Assembly: GCF_001183965.1 (NCBI RefSeq)
Contig: NZ_LFZV01000001.1
Span: forward strand, 1,652,646 to 1,716,645
DNA from: Bacillus sp. FJAT-27916
GTDB lineage: Bacteria; Bacillota; Bacilli; Bacillales; Pradoshiaceae
Length of the DNA stretch: 64,000 nt
Reading direction: 5' to 3'
The notes beneath the pieces were generated by a model. The model made no database searches. It was not told the DNA's origin and worked only from the letters and a program-made list of their open reading frames with translations. This document shows, in pieces, positions 1 through 7,776 of this stretch. The translations under genes were made by a program, and so were the position numbers. Numbering within the stretch: the first letter of the stretch is position 1; the number at the start of each line of letters is the position of its first letter.

Positions 1-145
1 AATCCTTCTCCCAATATAAAAACATCGGCGATTCATTAGGATAAGGGATAGAGCAAAAAGACTCTACCCCAACACTTGAAAAAGAACCCTTTTTTTGTAC
101 TTCCAAACGGACCTACATGATATACTAAGACAGAGGTGTCGAATT

Positions 146-832
146 ATGACTATGAAAAATCTATCCGAATGGATGAACCAGCCGACTGTTATTATTCCTT
201 CCTACTTGCTGAGCCATTATAAGGAAATGGGATTGACAGAACAAGAAGTAATGCTCCTCTTACAGGTGCATAATTTCAATTTGAACGGCAAGGCATTTCC
301 GACGCCTGCCGAAATCTCCGCAGTCATGAATTTAACGGAGATGGACTGTACGGTGCTTTTGAGAAAGCTTGTACAGAATGGATTTTTGGAGATTACTGAG
401 GATGTGAAACCCGGCTTTGAAAGCTATTCTATCAAGCCGTTAAATGAGAAGCTTGCTTATCACTTTTTAAAAGAAGCGAAGCAGGCAGATTTTGAAGAAA
501 AGGTACAGAAGAGTGAATCCCTGTATGCGATCTTTGAAAAAGAATTTGGGCGCCCGTTATCTCCGTTTGAAGGGGAAACATTATCGATGTGGCTTGATGA
601 GGATAAGCATGAACCAGAGCTGGTCCGAGCTGCCCTGAAAGAGGCAGTCATATCAGGCAAGCTTAATTTCCGCTATATCGACCGAATTTTGTTTGATTGG
701 AAGAAGCACGGGGTCAAAACATTAGAACAGGCTAAAGACCACGGAGAAAGATTCAGAAGCTATCAGAAGAAGCCGTCTGTCAAAGCAGTCCCGACGGCGA
801 AAGACTTGCCATTATATAATTGGTTAGAATAG
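146..832 (+). CDS. dnaD: DNA replication initiation/restart protein DnaD
   Basis: Primosomal protein that helps remodel origin DNA and load the helicase with DnaB and DnaI. The 228-residue product has the two expected parts: an N-terminal winged-helix oligomerisation domain (about residues 5-110) and the C-terminal DnaD/DnaB2 domain with the family signature RYIDRILFDWKK followed by a K/Q-rich tail ending FYNWLE-like (YNWLE). An upstream in-frame ATG at 95 exists, but AGAGGTG at 132-138 sits 7 bases before the ATG at 146, so I chose 146; a second ATG at 152 is also possible. It heads dnaD-nth-ypoC, the same order as in B. subtilis. Confidence 0.95.
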   Translation: MTMKNLSEWMNQPTVIIPSYLLSHYKEMGLTEQEVMLLLQVHNFNLNGKAFPTPAEISAVMNLTEMDCTVLLRKLVQNGFLEITEDVKPGFESYSIKPLNEKLAYHFLKEAKQADFEEKVQKSESLYAIFEKEFGRPLSPFEGETLSMWLDEDKHEPELVRAALKEAVISGKLNFRYIDRILFDWKKHGVKTLEQAKDHGERFRSYQKKPSVKAVPTAKDLPLYNWLE

Positions 833-846
833 TATATATTTATCAG

Positions 847-873
847 ACCGGAAGGGAAATCTCCGGTTTTTTT
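847..873 (+). terminator. possible intrinsic terminator/attenuator between dnaD and nth
   Basis: A 6-bp stem (ACCGGA 847-852, TCCGGT 862-867) runs directly into seven T residues. The stem is short, so it is more likely to attenuate read-through from dnaD into nth than to block it. Confidence 0.45.
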
Positions 874-894
874 CATGGGAAAGAGGGAGAAGGT

Positions 895-1551
895 ATGCTG
901 AATAATACGCAAATTCGTTATTGTCTAGATGAAATGGGAAAGCTATTCCCTGATGCACATTGTGAATTAAATCATTCCAATCCATTCGAATTGGTCGTCG
1001 CGGTTGTCCTGTCCGCACAATGTACGGATGCATTGGTGAATAAAGTGACGAAGAACCTGTTCCAAAAGTATAAGAAGCCTGAGGACTTTCTGGCTGTTCC
1101 CCTTAGCGAGCTGGAAAATGATATTCGTTCCATTGGATTGTATCGTAATAAAGCAAAGAACATCCAAAAGCTGTCTCAAATTATTTTAGAGAAATACAAT
1201 GGGGTTGTTCCTAATGACCGCGATCTGCTGACAGAGCTTCCGGGAGTAGGTAGGAAGACAGCGAATGTTGTTGTATCGGTTGCTTATGATGTACCGGCTA
1301 TTGCCGTGGACACGCATGTCGAGAGGGTAAGCAAGCGCCTTGGAATCTGCAGGTGGAAGGATTCTGTACTTGAAGTGGAAAAGACACTTATGAGAAGAAT
1401 TCCAAAGGATGAGTGGTCCATCACCCATCACCGCATGATATTCTTTGGCCGATACCATTGTAAGGCGCAATCGCCAAAATGTGAGGTTTGTCCACTGCTC
1501 CTTCTTTGCAGGGAAGGGAAAAAACGAATGAAAGCAGCTGGGAAGAAATGA
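895..1551 (+). CDS. nth: Endonuclease III (base-excision repair DNA glycosylase/AP lyase)
   Basis: Removes oxidised pyrimidines and nicks abasic sites. The 218-residue protein has the helix-hairpin-helix LPGVGRKTANVV with the Schiff-base lysine K121, the catalytic aspartate D139 (VDTHV), and the C-terminal [4Fe-4S] ligands C189, C196, C199 and C205 in C-x6-C-x2-C-x5-C spacing. The start is the ATG at 895, preceded by GGGAGAAGG; the open frame extends upstream to 820 but that extension has no ribosome site and does not resemble the family. The stop overlaps the ypoC start (ATGA), so the two are translationally coupled. Confidence 0.96.
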   Translation: MLNNTQIRYCLDEMGKLFPDAHCELNHSNPFELVVAVVLSAQCTDALVNKVTKNLFQKYKKPEDFLAVPLSELENDIRSIGLYRNKAKNIQKLSQIILEKYNGVVPNDRDLLTELPGVGRKTANVVVSVAYDVPAIAVDTHVERVSKRLGICRWKDSVLEVEKTLMRRIPKDEWSITHHRMIFFGRYHCKAQSPKCEVCPLLLLCREGKKRMKAAGKK

Positions 1552-2024
1552 GAAAATATGAAGTGTTACAATTTACGTATGGCCATATAAAGGCTGAATC
1601 CCTGAAAGAATGGGATCTGAGTCTAATGGAAAGCGGATTCCCGTATGATGAGCTTGAGGGCGAATATAAACCATGGCAGCATATTGCCGTTATTCAAAAC
1701 GATATATGGAGTGGATGGGAAGCTGTTTCAGAAGCGGCTGAAGGGCTGTTGGCAAATCGTCAAACGAAAGAGATCAAGCCTTATATGCAAAGAGGGATTG
1801 TGCTATTCTTGTCGATTCTTTTCTGGTCGAATAAAAAGCCTGTAAACCTTGATGAACTTAACGAGGAATTGCAAGCCATGGCTCATAAACCAGTCAATGT
1901 GGATGAACGGATCAGCTATATCCTTCATAGACCTAATACCTATCCGGCCTTTATGCAGCTGAAAAGCTTAATGGAAGAACAAAAGAAAATGGTCGCAAAA
2001 TTGATTGCACTAAAGAAACTATGA
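1548..2024 (+). CDS. ypoC: YpoC family protein
   Basis: A 158-residue cytoplasmic protein of unknown function, in the same place after nth as B. subtilis YpoC and about the same length. The frame opens at 1488 but the ATG at 1548, overlapping the nth stop as ATGA, gives a start consistent with family length. No catalytic motif or membrane segment is visible; the C-terminal 60 residues are helical with many charged residues. A strong hairpin terminator follows the stop immediately, closing the dnaD-nth-ypoC unit. Confidence 0.85.
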   Translation: MRKYEVLQFTYGHIKAESLKEWDLSLMESGFPYDELEGEYKPWQHIAVIQNDIWSGWEAVSEAAEGLLANRQTKEIKPYMQRGIVLFLSILFWSNKKPVNLDELNEELQAMAHKPVNVDERISYILHRPNTYPAFMQLKSLMEEQKKMVAKLIALKKL

Positions 2025-2026
2025 GC

Positions 2027-2065
2027 AAAAAAGGACAGGCTAGTTGAACCAGCCTGTCCTTTTTT
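2027..2065. terminator. bidirectional intrinsic terminator after ypoC
   Basis: Perfect 15-bp inverted repeat (2027-2041 and 2051-2065) built on GGACAGGCT/AGCCTGTCC with A6 on one side and T6 on the other and a 9-base loop. It can stop the dnaD operon and also any antisense transcription. Confidence 0.9.
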
Positions 2066-2079
2066 GTGTTCGATGTATG

Positions 2080-2116
2080 AAAGAGAGCACCCAGATTTAG
2101 TCCGGGTGCTCTCTTT
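2080..2116 (-). terminator. intrinsic terminator of the recU-ponA operon
   Basis: AAAGAGAGCACCC (2080-2092) pairs with GGGTGCTCTCTTT (2104-2116) just beyond the ponA stop. The left-hand A-run gives a U-rich tail for minus-strand transcripts. Confidence 0.85.
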
Positions 2117-2121
2117 ATGTG

Positions 2122-4878
2122 TTAGGCAATTTTAAGACGGAAATCAAACGCATCTCGGATAAAGGCCGGGATCATCGATTGTATAAGGCTTGCTGATTCA
2201 TCATTTTGGCTTCTGGGTGTTGCTCCATTATCATCATCGCCTGAGCCTGAATCATTGCTGCCTCCGTTGTCATTTCCATTACCATTTCCGTTACCATTAC
2301 CATTTCCGGAATCATTACCGGAGTCAGATTCATCATTTGGATTTCCTGTGTCCTCGTTTGAATCACCGGAATCGGTGTTGCCAGACTCCTCATCTTTATT
2401 CTCGTCATTTCCTTGATCTGAACCATCTTCGTTCGAATCAGGCTTCTTATCTTCGTTTTCTTCTGGCTTTTTCTCTTCGTCTGTTTCAGGGGCAGCCGGT
2501 TCTTCTTCCTCTTCCGGCTCTTCTTCAATGACCTCCTCAATCGAAACAGATACGGAGGCAGGGTCGCTTTCCTGACCATCTACCTTGGCGGTGACAGAGA
2601 ATACATAGGTGTTGCCCACTTCCGGTGAATTCATGCTGAATGACGTATCAGAAGTGTTCGTTAAAGTATTGGCTGAACCGCCATTAACAGCTACTTTTAC
2701 ATCAAATTCAGCATCAGCAGAAGCATCATAATTCCAGCTGACATTAATCTTGTTAGCCGTCTCATCATACGATGCGGTCAAGCCGCTTGGAGCAGCCAGC
2801 TTTTCGTATTTTGTAGATGTCTTAGATGGCTCATGTCCTTTAACGAAGTATTCATAGACCTTTTGACTGTCTGGTGTATGTGCTCCTGCAATAGCTGCTG
2901 GGTTTGAGCCTTTCTCAATAGCCAGCTCTACAACGGAGCTAGGTTGTTTGAAGTCTTCAGTATCTACGCCTGAGGACATTTCTTGCATCATTGCCTTAAA
3001 TATTTTCTGTGCAATTTTTGTTTCATCCTTGCCCAAGGTGTTTTCAAACTGTTTATCATATCCTGTCCATACAGACATCGTAAAGTTCGTTGTATATCCG
3101 ACAAACCATGAGTCAGGTGATTTCGATTTGTCGATATTGTATTTTGCCCGGTCCTCTGCAGAGTAGTTAGTTGTACCCGTCTTTCCTGCTACTGGGAGTC
3201 CAGAGATATTTGCTAGTGTCCCCGTACCTTTCGTCATAACATCCTTAAGGATATCGGTCACCATAAAGGCTGTATAATCCTTCATGACTGCCTCTGATTC
3301 TGGTGCGGTCTCGATGACTGTATCGTTATCTCGCAGCACAATTTTCTTGATGACATGAGGCTCTGTATAAACCCCTTCATTGCCAAATGCCGCATAGGCA
3401 CCTGCCATTTGAAGAGGGGAAGCTCCTTTTTCAACACCGCCGATGGCAGAAGACTCGTAAATTGGACCAAAATCAATGCCTAGCTTGTTTACAAACTCGC
3501 CTGCTTTCTTCTCACCGACTTCTTGGAGGGTCTTAACAGCTGGTACGTTTAGGGACATATAGAGTGCCTCGCGCAAGGAAACTTGACCCTTATAGGAGCT
3601 GTAGGCTGTGCCAACAGTCTGTCCGCTTGAATACTGGTATTCCTCATCAACCAGCGGATGGTAGGTTGACCATTGAAGATATTCAAAGGCTGGACCATAA
3701 TCAATCAGCGGTTTGATGGTAGAACCAGGCTGCCTTGTTTTCAGGTCGGTCGCATAATTGAAGCCACGGGTTACTTCTTGGTTACGCCCGCCCCCAATCG
3801 CATAAATCTCGCCTGTTTTTGTATCCATGAAAACAGAGCCGACTTGGAACTTGTCATCAGGGTAGGCGATATAATCATCTGAATCAAGGATTTTCTCCAT
3901 TAACTCCTGTGCTTTCGGGTCAATGGATGTATAGACAGATAAGCCGTCTGTGTAAATATTGTAATCACCAAGCTTTTCTACCTCTTCAATAACTTGGTCC
4001 ACTATGGCATTGTATTTCGTTCCTGTTTCGTCACGGTCGCCATCAGCAACAAGACTGTCTTGGAGGCTTTCTGCTTGAGCGGCCTTCCGTTCGTCAGCTG
4101 TGATGAAGCCGGCATTTTCCATCGCTTGGAGAACGATGTTTCTGCGTTTCTCCGCTTTTTCCGGATAATCAAATGGATTGTAGTTATTCGGGCTTTGCGG
4201 CATTCCAGCAAGAGTTGCTGCCTCAGCCAATGTAAGCTCATTTAAATCCTTGCCGAAATAGAGCTTAGAGGCTGTAGAGAAGCCGTGGATACCTGAGGAC
4301 ATATATACTTTGTTGACATACATTTCAAAGATTTGTTCCTTACTGTACTCCTGCTCCAATTGGTAAGCAAGGTACATTTCCTGTACTTTACGCTTAATCG
4401 TTTTTTCAGATTGAAGGAAAGAGTTTTTGACAACCTGCTGGGTGATCGTACTTCCACCCTGTGAACCGAATCCGCCCGTGATATTGGCTACAATGGCCCC
4501 TCCGACACGAATTATATCAATCCCGTGGTGCTTATAGAATCGGACGTCTTCAATGGCAATTATGGCATCTTCCATTAAATCCGGGATATCTTCGTATTCT
4601 ACATAATCTCTTGTTTCAGAGCCAATCTCGGTATATAGATCTCCGTTTTTATCGTAGATTTTGGAGGAGATTGGATCAATGAGGGATTCTTCATCGATTT
4701 TCGGCGCTGTGGAAATATAATAAGCGAACACACCGCCAACCGAAATCGCTGCCACGATGCAAAGCATTAACAGAATGACCGCGATTCGCTTAATGAGTCC
4801 TTTAGATTGTTTTTTCTGTTTCTTATTCCTTTGTGCGTGCTTTCTTTTTTCTTCTCTTGTTTTATATTGATCTGACAT
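2122..4878 (-). CDS. ponA: Class A penicillin-binding protein 1A/1B
   Basis: Bifunctional peptidoglycan synthase (918 residues), anchored in the membrane. In order: a basic cytoplasmic tail (1-30), one membrane helix (about 31-54), a GT51 glycosyltransferase domain with catalytic E110 in EDVRFYKHHG and the GSTITQQ motif at 142-148, a transpeptidase domain with S386-x-x-K389, S442-L-N444 and K566-T-G568, a fibronectin type III-like domain (about 694-782), and a D/E/N/G/S-rich tail (783-897) with a GN dipeptide run near 859-869. The last 20 residues are again hydrophobic/amphipathic. It is 18 bp downstream of recU with its own GGAAGGG ribosome site, as in B. subtilis. Confidence 0.97.
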   Translation of the reverse strand: MSDQYKTREEKRKHAQRNKKQKKQSKGLIKRIAVILLMLCIVAAISVGGVFAYYISTAPKIDEESLIDPISSKIYDKNGDLYTEIGSETRDYVEYEDIPDLMEDAIIAIEDVRFYKHHGIDIIRVGGAIVANITGGFGSQGGSTITQQVVKNSFLQSEKTIKRKVQEMYLAYQLEQEYSKEQIFEMYVNKVYMSSGIHGFSTASKLYFGKDLNELTLAEAATLAGMPQSPNNYNPFDYPEKAEKRRNIVLQAMENAGFITADERKAAQAESLQDSLVADGDRDETGTKYNAIVDQVIEEVEKLGDYNIYTDGLSVYTSIDPKAQELMEKILDSDDYIAYPDDKFQVGSVFMDTKTGEIYAIGGGRNQEVTRGFNYATDLKTRQPGSTIKPLIDYGPAFEYLQWSTYHPLVDEEYQYSSGQTVGTAYSSYKGQVSLREALYMSLNVPAVKTLQEVGEKKAGEFVNKLGIDFGPIYESSAIGGVEKGASPLQMAGAYAAFGNEGVYTEPHVIKKIVLRDNDTVIETAPESEAVMKDYTAFMVTDILKDVMTKGTGTLANISGLPVAGKTGTTNYSAEDRAKYNIDKSKSPDSWFVGYTTNFTMSVWTGYDKQFENTLGKDETKIAQKIFKAMMQEMSSGVDTEDFKQPSSVVELAIEKGSNPAAIAGAHTPDSQKVYEYFVKGHEPSKTSTKYEKLAAPSGLTASYDETANKINVSWNYDASADAEFDVKVAVNGGSANTLTNTSDTSFSMNSPEVGNTYVFSVTAKVDGQESDPASVSVSIEEVIEEEPEEEEEPAAPETDEEKKPEENEDKKPDSNEDGSDQGNDENKDEESGNTDSGDSNEDTGNPNDESDSGNDSGNGNGNGNGNGNDNGGSNDSGSGDDDNGATPRSQNDESASLIQSMIPAFIRDAFDFRLKIA

Positions 4879-4896
4879 TAATGATTACCCTTCCTT

Positions 4897-5520
4897 TCAG
4901 GATAAATCCCATTCAAACTTCCTATTCATAATCTTAATATAATCGATCCTTGGTGCATAGCCTATTGGAATCAAATCACCAAAACGTTCGATATCTTTCT
5001 TAGGGATTGACTTCCTTCCGCCTGCAAGCATTTGTTCCCAATAGTCGATTAATGTTTCAGCAGGCAGATAGTATATTTCCTCTGTTTGACTAAAGCGGAT
5101 GATGATGAATGCTATCCCGCCATGGTTAAGTACATTCTGCATATGAACGATTTGGTGCTCATGGAAGTTCTTCAATGGGAATGAAGTTTGAAGCTTGGTT
5201 TCCTTTGCCTCAAAATCGATATATCGTCCTTTGTACACACCGTTATAGTCCGTAGTGGAGGCTTGCTTGAAATAGGCCTCCTTAATGACAGCGGCACTCC
5301 TTTTTGGATAAGAGACGTTGACAATTTGTACTGGGGTAGGTTTCTTATGGACAATCGCGATATTATTCTCAATATAGTACTGGTTTGTCTCATTCAAATC
5401 TTCTTCCAGCGTCATACCTCTGTTTGAGTAGTCCAGTTTCTTCTGGGCAGGCTTTTTCACTTGATTTTGAGCATTTTCAGCTGGGATGTATTTTTTTCCA
5501 TTAGGATATCTTATAGCCAT
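4897..5520 (-). CDS. recU: Holliday junction resolvase RecU
   Basis: Resolves recombination intermediates and helps chromosome segregation. The 207-residue product carries the PD-(D/E)xK-type core: D91 (TTDYNG), then E104 and K106 in IDFEAKETK, followed by the family segment NFHEHQ. An N-terminal ~35-residue basic, flexible arm precedes the fold, as in B. subtilis RecU. The ATG at 5520 has GGAGGG upstream. It is the first gene of the recU-ponA operon. Confidence 0.96.
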   Translation of the reverse strand: MAIRYPNGKKYIPAENAQNQVKKPAQKKLDYSNRGMTLEEDLNETNQYYIENNIAIVHKKPTPVQIVNVSYPKRSAAVIKEAYFKQASTTDYNGVYKGRYIDFEAKETKLQTSFPLKNFHEHQIVHMQNVLNHGGIAFIIIRFSQTEEIYYLPAETLIDYWEQMLAGGRKSIPKKDIERFGDLIPIGYAPRIDYIKIMNRKFEWDLS

Positions 5521-5543
5521 AGTATCCCTCCAAGTCCTACCTA

Positions 5544-5573
5544 ATCATAACAAAAATGTTGCGAGAATTGTAA
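5544..5573 (-). promoter_or_regulatory. candidate sigma-A promoter of recU-ponA
   Basis: Read on the minus strand: TTACAA (5573-5568), 18-base spacer, TATGAT (5549-5544), about 20 bases before the recU ribosome site. Two mismatches to consensus in total. Confidence 0.5.
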
Positions 5574-5674
5574 AAAACATCATGTCTTTCGGCTGACAAT
5601 ATTTATCACAATTCTACTTTATTCTACCGTTTTTATCGATATTTGCTTATGACTGTCTAATATTGGGATTAGTG

Positions 5675-5704
5675 TTAACTTGGTAAAGAGAAGTTTATTA
5701 TAAT
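5675..5704 (+). promoter_or_regulatory. candidate plus-strand sigma-A promoter with a perfect -10
   Basis: TTAACT (5675-5680), 18-base spacer, TATAAT (5699-5704). The first plus-strand gene is more than 400 bases away (6111), with sspM and its terminator antisense in between, so what it would transcribe is unclear. It may be chance AT-rich sequence. Confidence 0.3.
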
Positions 5705-5751
5705 ATTTCTAATTCGTCAAAGGGAGCGTACAGCTCATAAGGAATGAACAT

Positions 5752-5800
5752 AAAAAGGAGAAGAACCAATACACCTGCTGTACTGGTTCTTCTCCTAAAA
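5752..5800 (-). terminator. intrinsic terminator of sspM
   Basis: AGGAGAAGAACCA (5756-5768) pairs perfectly with TGGTTCTTCTCCT (5784-5796). On the minus strand the stem is followed by T5 (the A-run at 5752-5756), a short distance after the sspM stop. Confidence 0.85.
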
Positions 5801-5813
5801 GGCTCTTTTTCAA

Positions 5814-5921
5814 TTATGTTGATGGACGATCTGGTCCGTCAAGTTTCGGATTGCCCGTATTGTTTTTGGGAATGCTTTTCTTTTTCTCATCTTGTGCCTT
5901 TGATGTGTTTTTGTTTTTCAT
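5814..5921 (-). CDS. sspM: Small acid-soluble spore protein M (SspM)
   Basis: A 35-residue, lysine/asparagine-rich basic peptide ending KLDGPDRPST. B. subtilis SspM (34 residues) ends with the nearly identical KLGGPNRPST, and both start with a Lys-rich segment, so I assign it to this minor forespore SASP family. A near-perfect ribosome site (CAGGAGGTG, 5928-5936 on the minus strand) precedes the ATG at 5921, and a strong terminator follows. It would be made in the forespore and stored in the spore core. A possible sigma-G promoter (TGCATA at 5972-5967, GAACCTA at 5948-5942, 18-base spacer) is weak because it leaves almost no leader. Confidence 0.85.
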   Translation of the reverse strand: MKNKNTSKAQDEKKKSIPKNNTGNPKLDGPDRPST

Positions 5922-6110
5922 GTCCTGCACCTCCTGACATTTAGGTTCTCACCTCATCACGTTTTTTATGCATGCTGTCGAAGGAGGGGCATGTATTGAC
6001 TTATCCTTGTTTCTTTGCCGATATGCTTCTAGTTTTGTCGGCAGTGCAGGGAATTAAAATAAGAGGGCGAAACCTTAGAGTTAAGAAGAAAGATGAAAGG
6101 GGTGCTAGTC

Positions 6111-6389
6111 ATGAGTTCCAAAGAAAAGCTTGTATCCGTCCTAAAGGAATTGGAAGAGGAAATTGCGGCCCTGGAAGAAAAGATGATCAGCAAGACGGAG
6201 AAAAAATATGAAGAGACACTCTCTGAATTTCATTTATTCATAAAGAATCGTTCAAGAGAATTGGAGGCAAGAATGGATGTTGTGGATACAAAAATAGACC
6301 AGCACTTGAAATATGGACGCCAGCTTGAGAAGGAAGCCGTGAATCGCCATCATGGCGGCATAAAAGTGGCAACTGTCCCGGATTTCTGA
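6111..6389 (+). CDS. Small coiled-coil protein, function unknown
   Basis: A 92-residue, highly charged, almost wholly helical protein; heptad-like spacing of L/I/V from about residue 5 to 75 suggests a coiled coil. I do not recognise a family. It lies where B. subtilis has its short yppC-yppF genes, upstream of yppE, so it could be a divergent yppD-like gene, but sequence alone does not prove that. GAAAGGGGTG places the ribosome just before the ATG at 6111; an in-frame ATG at 6093 overlaps that site and is less likely. No membrane segment or cysteine. Confidence 0.65.
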   Translation: MSSKEKLVSVLKELEEEIAALEEKMISKTEKKYEETLSEFHLFIKNRSRELEARMDVVDTKIDQHLKYGRQLEKEAVNRHHGGIKVATVPDF

Positions 6390-6442
6390 TAGTTTGAAGA
6401 GAGACTGGATTAAATCAGCAATAAAAAATAAGGATGGCTGGC

Positions 6443-6796
6443 ATGACGAAGGAATTAGCACAATTAACCGAGCTGCTGCTTTCAAAAGTGGCTGAGGCAG
6501 AAGAAATTTATCGACAGGCTAGGGAAGAAGAAAAGACATTTGATTTCTACCAGGTCATTAAGCCCTATGCAGATGAAGTGAAAGAATTGGCTGACAGATG
6601 GGAGGATTTGGCTAAAGAATGGCAAAAGGCGGCAAAGCCTAAGCATATTAGCCCCCTCCAAATTCAAAATACACATAATAATTTATTGCAGGTGTCTGTG
6701 CACTGCCACATCCCTCAATCAAGCAAATCGCGGTTTATTAAACACTGCAACGCTTCAGCCTATGTTCTTGAACAGGTAAAGCAGCTGCTTTCATAA
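6443..6796 (+). CDS. yppE: YppE family protein (DUF1798)
   Basis: A 117-residue all-helical protein. The central stretch KPYADEVKELADRWEDLAKE and the following PKHISPLQIQNT match what I recall of B. subtilis YppE, a four-helix-bundle protein of unknown function. AAGGATGG (6430-6437) fits the ATG at 6443 better than the ATG at 6434, which lies inside it. It follows the 92-residue coiled-coil gene by about 50 bp and probably shares its transcript, ending at the terminator at 6922. Confidence 0.85.
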   Translation: MTKELAQLTELLLSKVAEAEEIYRQAREEEKTFDFYQVIKPYADEVKELADRWEDLAKEWQKAAKPKHISPLQIQNTHNNLLQVSVHCHIPQSSKSRFIKHCNASAYVLEQVKQLLS

Positions 6797-6816
6797 AAGG
6801 CGTCTATGAGGCTTGG

Positions 6817-6903
6817 ATGTATAAACAATACGCACTTAGCAGCGGGTTTTTCTACGGGAAACAAAGTCAGCCGCTTATGTGCGAGGAATGTAAGTGGTCC
6901 TAA
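6817..6903 (+). CDS. possible 28-residue CxxC peptide
   Basis: Very short open frame (MYKQYALSSG start) ending MCEECKWS, with TGAGG 5 bases upstream of the ATG. The Cys-x-x-Cys near the C-terminus and the position between yppE and the terminator are the only arguments for it. It could equally be chance. Confidence 0.25.
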   Translation: MYKQYALSSGFFYGKQSQPLMCEECKWS

Positions 6904-6921
6904 AATAAAAATGGATTAGCG

Positions 6922-6963
6922 AATAAAAACCTGATTTCTAAAAATGGAATCAGGTTTTTATTT
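6922..6963 (+). terminator. intrinsic terminator after the yppE region
   Basis: AAAAACCTGATTTC (from about 6925) pairs with GAATCAGGTTTTT (to about 6960), giving a stem with U-rich tails in both directions. Confidence 0.85.
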
Positions 6964-6980
6964 AGAGTAATGAGAAATGC

Positions 6981-7007
6981 ACTCATGCCCGTTTTCCTCA
7001 TATAGTA
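6981..7007 (+). promoter_or_regulatory. sigma-K-type promoter candidate for yppG
   Basis: AC at 6981-6982, a 16-base spacer and CATATAGTA at 6999-7007 match the sigma-K pattern AC-N16/17-CATANNNTA. It is placed about 17 bases before the yppG ribosome site, with room for a normal start. This suggests mother-cell expression. Confidence 0.4.
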
Positions 7008-7038
7008 ATGATAAATAAGCAGAACGGAGGAGGATGGC

Positions 7039-7731
7039 ATGCTTAAAGACCTTCTGAAGAAAAAACGCAGACAGGGTGCAGAACCGAATTCTATGATGAA
7101 TTGGTCTCCCGGTATGCCTGGCTATGAGTATCAGGCCAACGGGGTCAATTGGCACCAAGGAGGGGGCTTTCCTCAGACGCAGCCTTTTTATCAAGGCCCC
7201 GCACAAAGCTGGCCTGGATATCTTGAACAGAGCACGGTATATCAGGTGTCCGGTCCTATAGATACGACGCTGACAAATCAGGGGTATACTGGTCCGTTAA
7301 TGACACCGTACAATCTGGAACCTTATCAAATGCCTCCCGCACAGGGGGGAATGCCGAATTCTGCCCCCCTGATGCAGGGCGCTTACCAGAATCAGATGCC
7401 TAATGGTTATCCGCCTTATCCAATGGCACCAGAGATGAATCCATATCCGAAACAGCAGCCTAACCCGTTTCAAAATCCACTTTACCAGCAGGATGAGGAC
7501 TTTTATCCAATACAGCCAGTGATGAATATTACACATCCTTATCCAAAGCCAAGCTTTCTGCAAAAGAACCAAGGAAATAATATTTCCTCTGTATTGAATC
7601 AGTTTAAGAACCAGGAAGGCAGCATTGATTTTAATAAAATGATGGACACAACCGGACAGATGCTGAATACAATGAACCAAGTTTCTAATCTCGTAAAGGG
7701 AGTTGGATCCATTTTTAAAGTAGGAACATGA
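7039..7731 (+). CDS. yppG: YppG-like Pro/Gln/Asn/Tyr-rich protein
   Basis: A 230-residue, low-complexity protein rich in P, Q, N, Y, M and G, with a basic N-terminus (KKKRRQG) and a better ordered C-terminal 60 residues (from SSVLNQFKNQEG) that carry the family's conserved end. It matches B. subtilis YppG in position and composition but is longer. Function is unknown; the composition resembles spore coat proteins and a sigma-K-like promoter lies upstream, so a coat role is plausible but inferred. The ribosome site CGGAGGAGG precedes the ATG. Confidence 0.75.
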   Translation: MLKDLLKKKRRQGAEPNSMMNWSPGMPGYEYQANGVNWHQGGGFPQTQPFYQGPAQSWPGYLEQSTVYQVSGPIDTTLTNQGYTGPLMTPYNLEPYQMPPAQGGMPNSAPLMQGAYQNQMPNGYPPYPMAPEMNPYPKQQPNPFQNPLYQQDEDFYPIQPVMNITHPYPKPSFLQKNQGNNISSVLNQFKNQEGSIDFNKMMDTTGQMLNTMNQVSNLVKGVGSIFKVGT

Positions 7732-7764
7732 AAAACTGCCGAACATTTGTTGTCGGCAGTTTTA
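7732..7764 (+). terminator. intrinsic terminator after yppG
   Basis: AAAACTGCCGA (7732-7742) pairs with TCGGCAGTTTT (7753-7763); the loop is 10 bases. It lies between convergent yppG and hsp20 and can serve both. Confidence 0.85.
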
Positions 7765-7776
7765 TTTTGATCTTTT

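Noticed and set aside
2172-2579. Alternative frames over the ponA tail (135 and 113 residues)
   Set aside because: They are shadows of the low-complexity Asp/Asn/Gly coding sequence in other frames.
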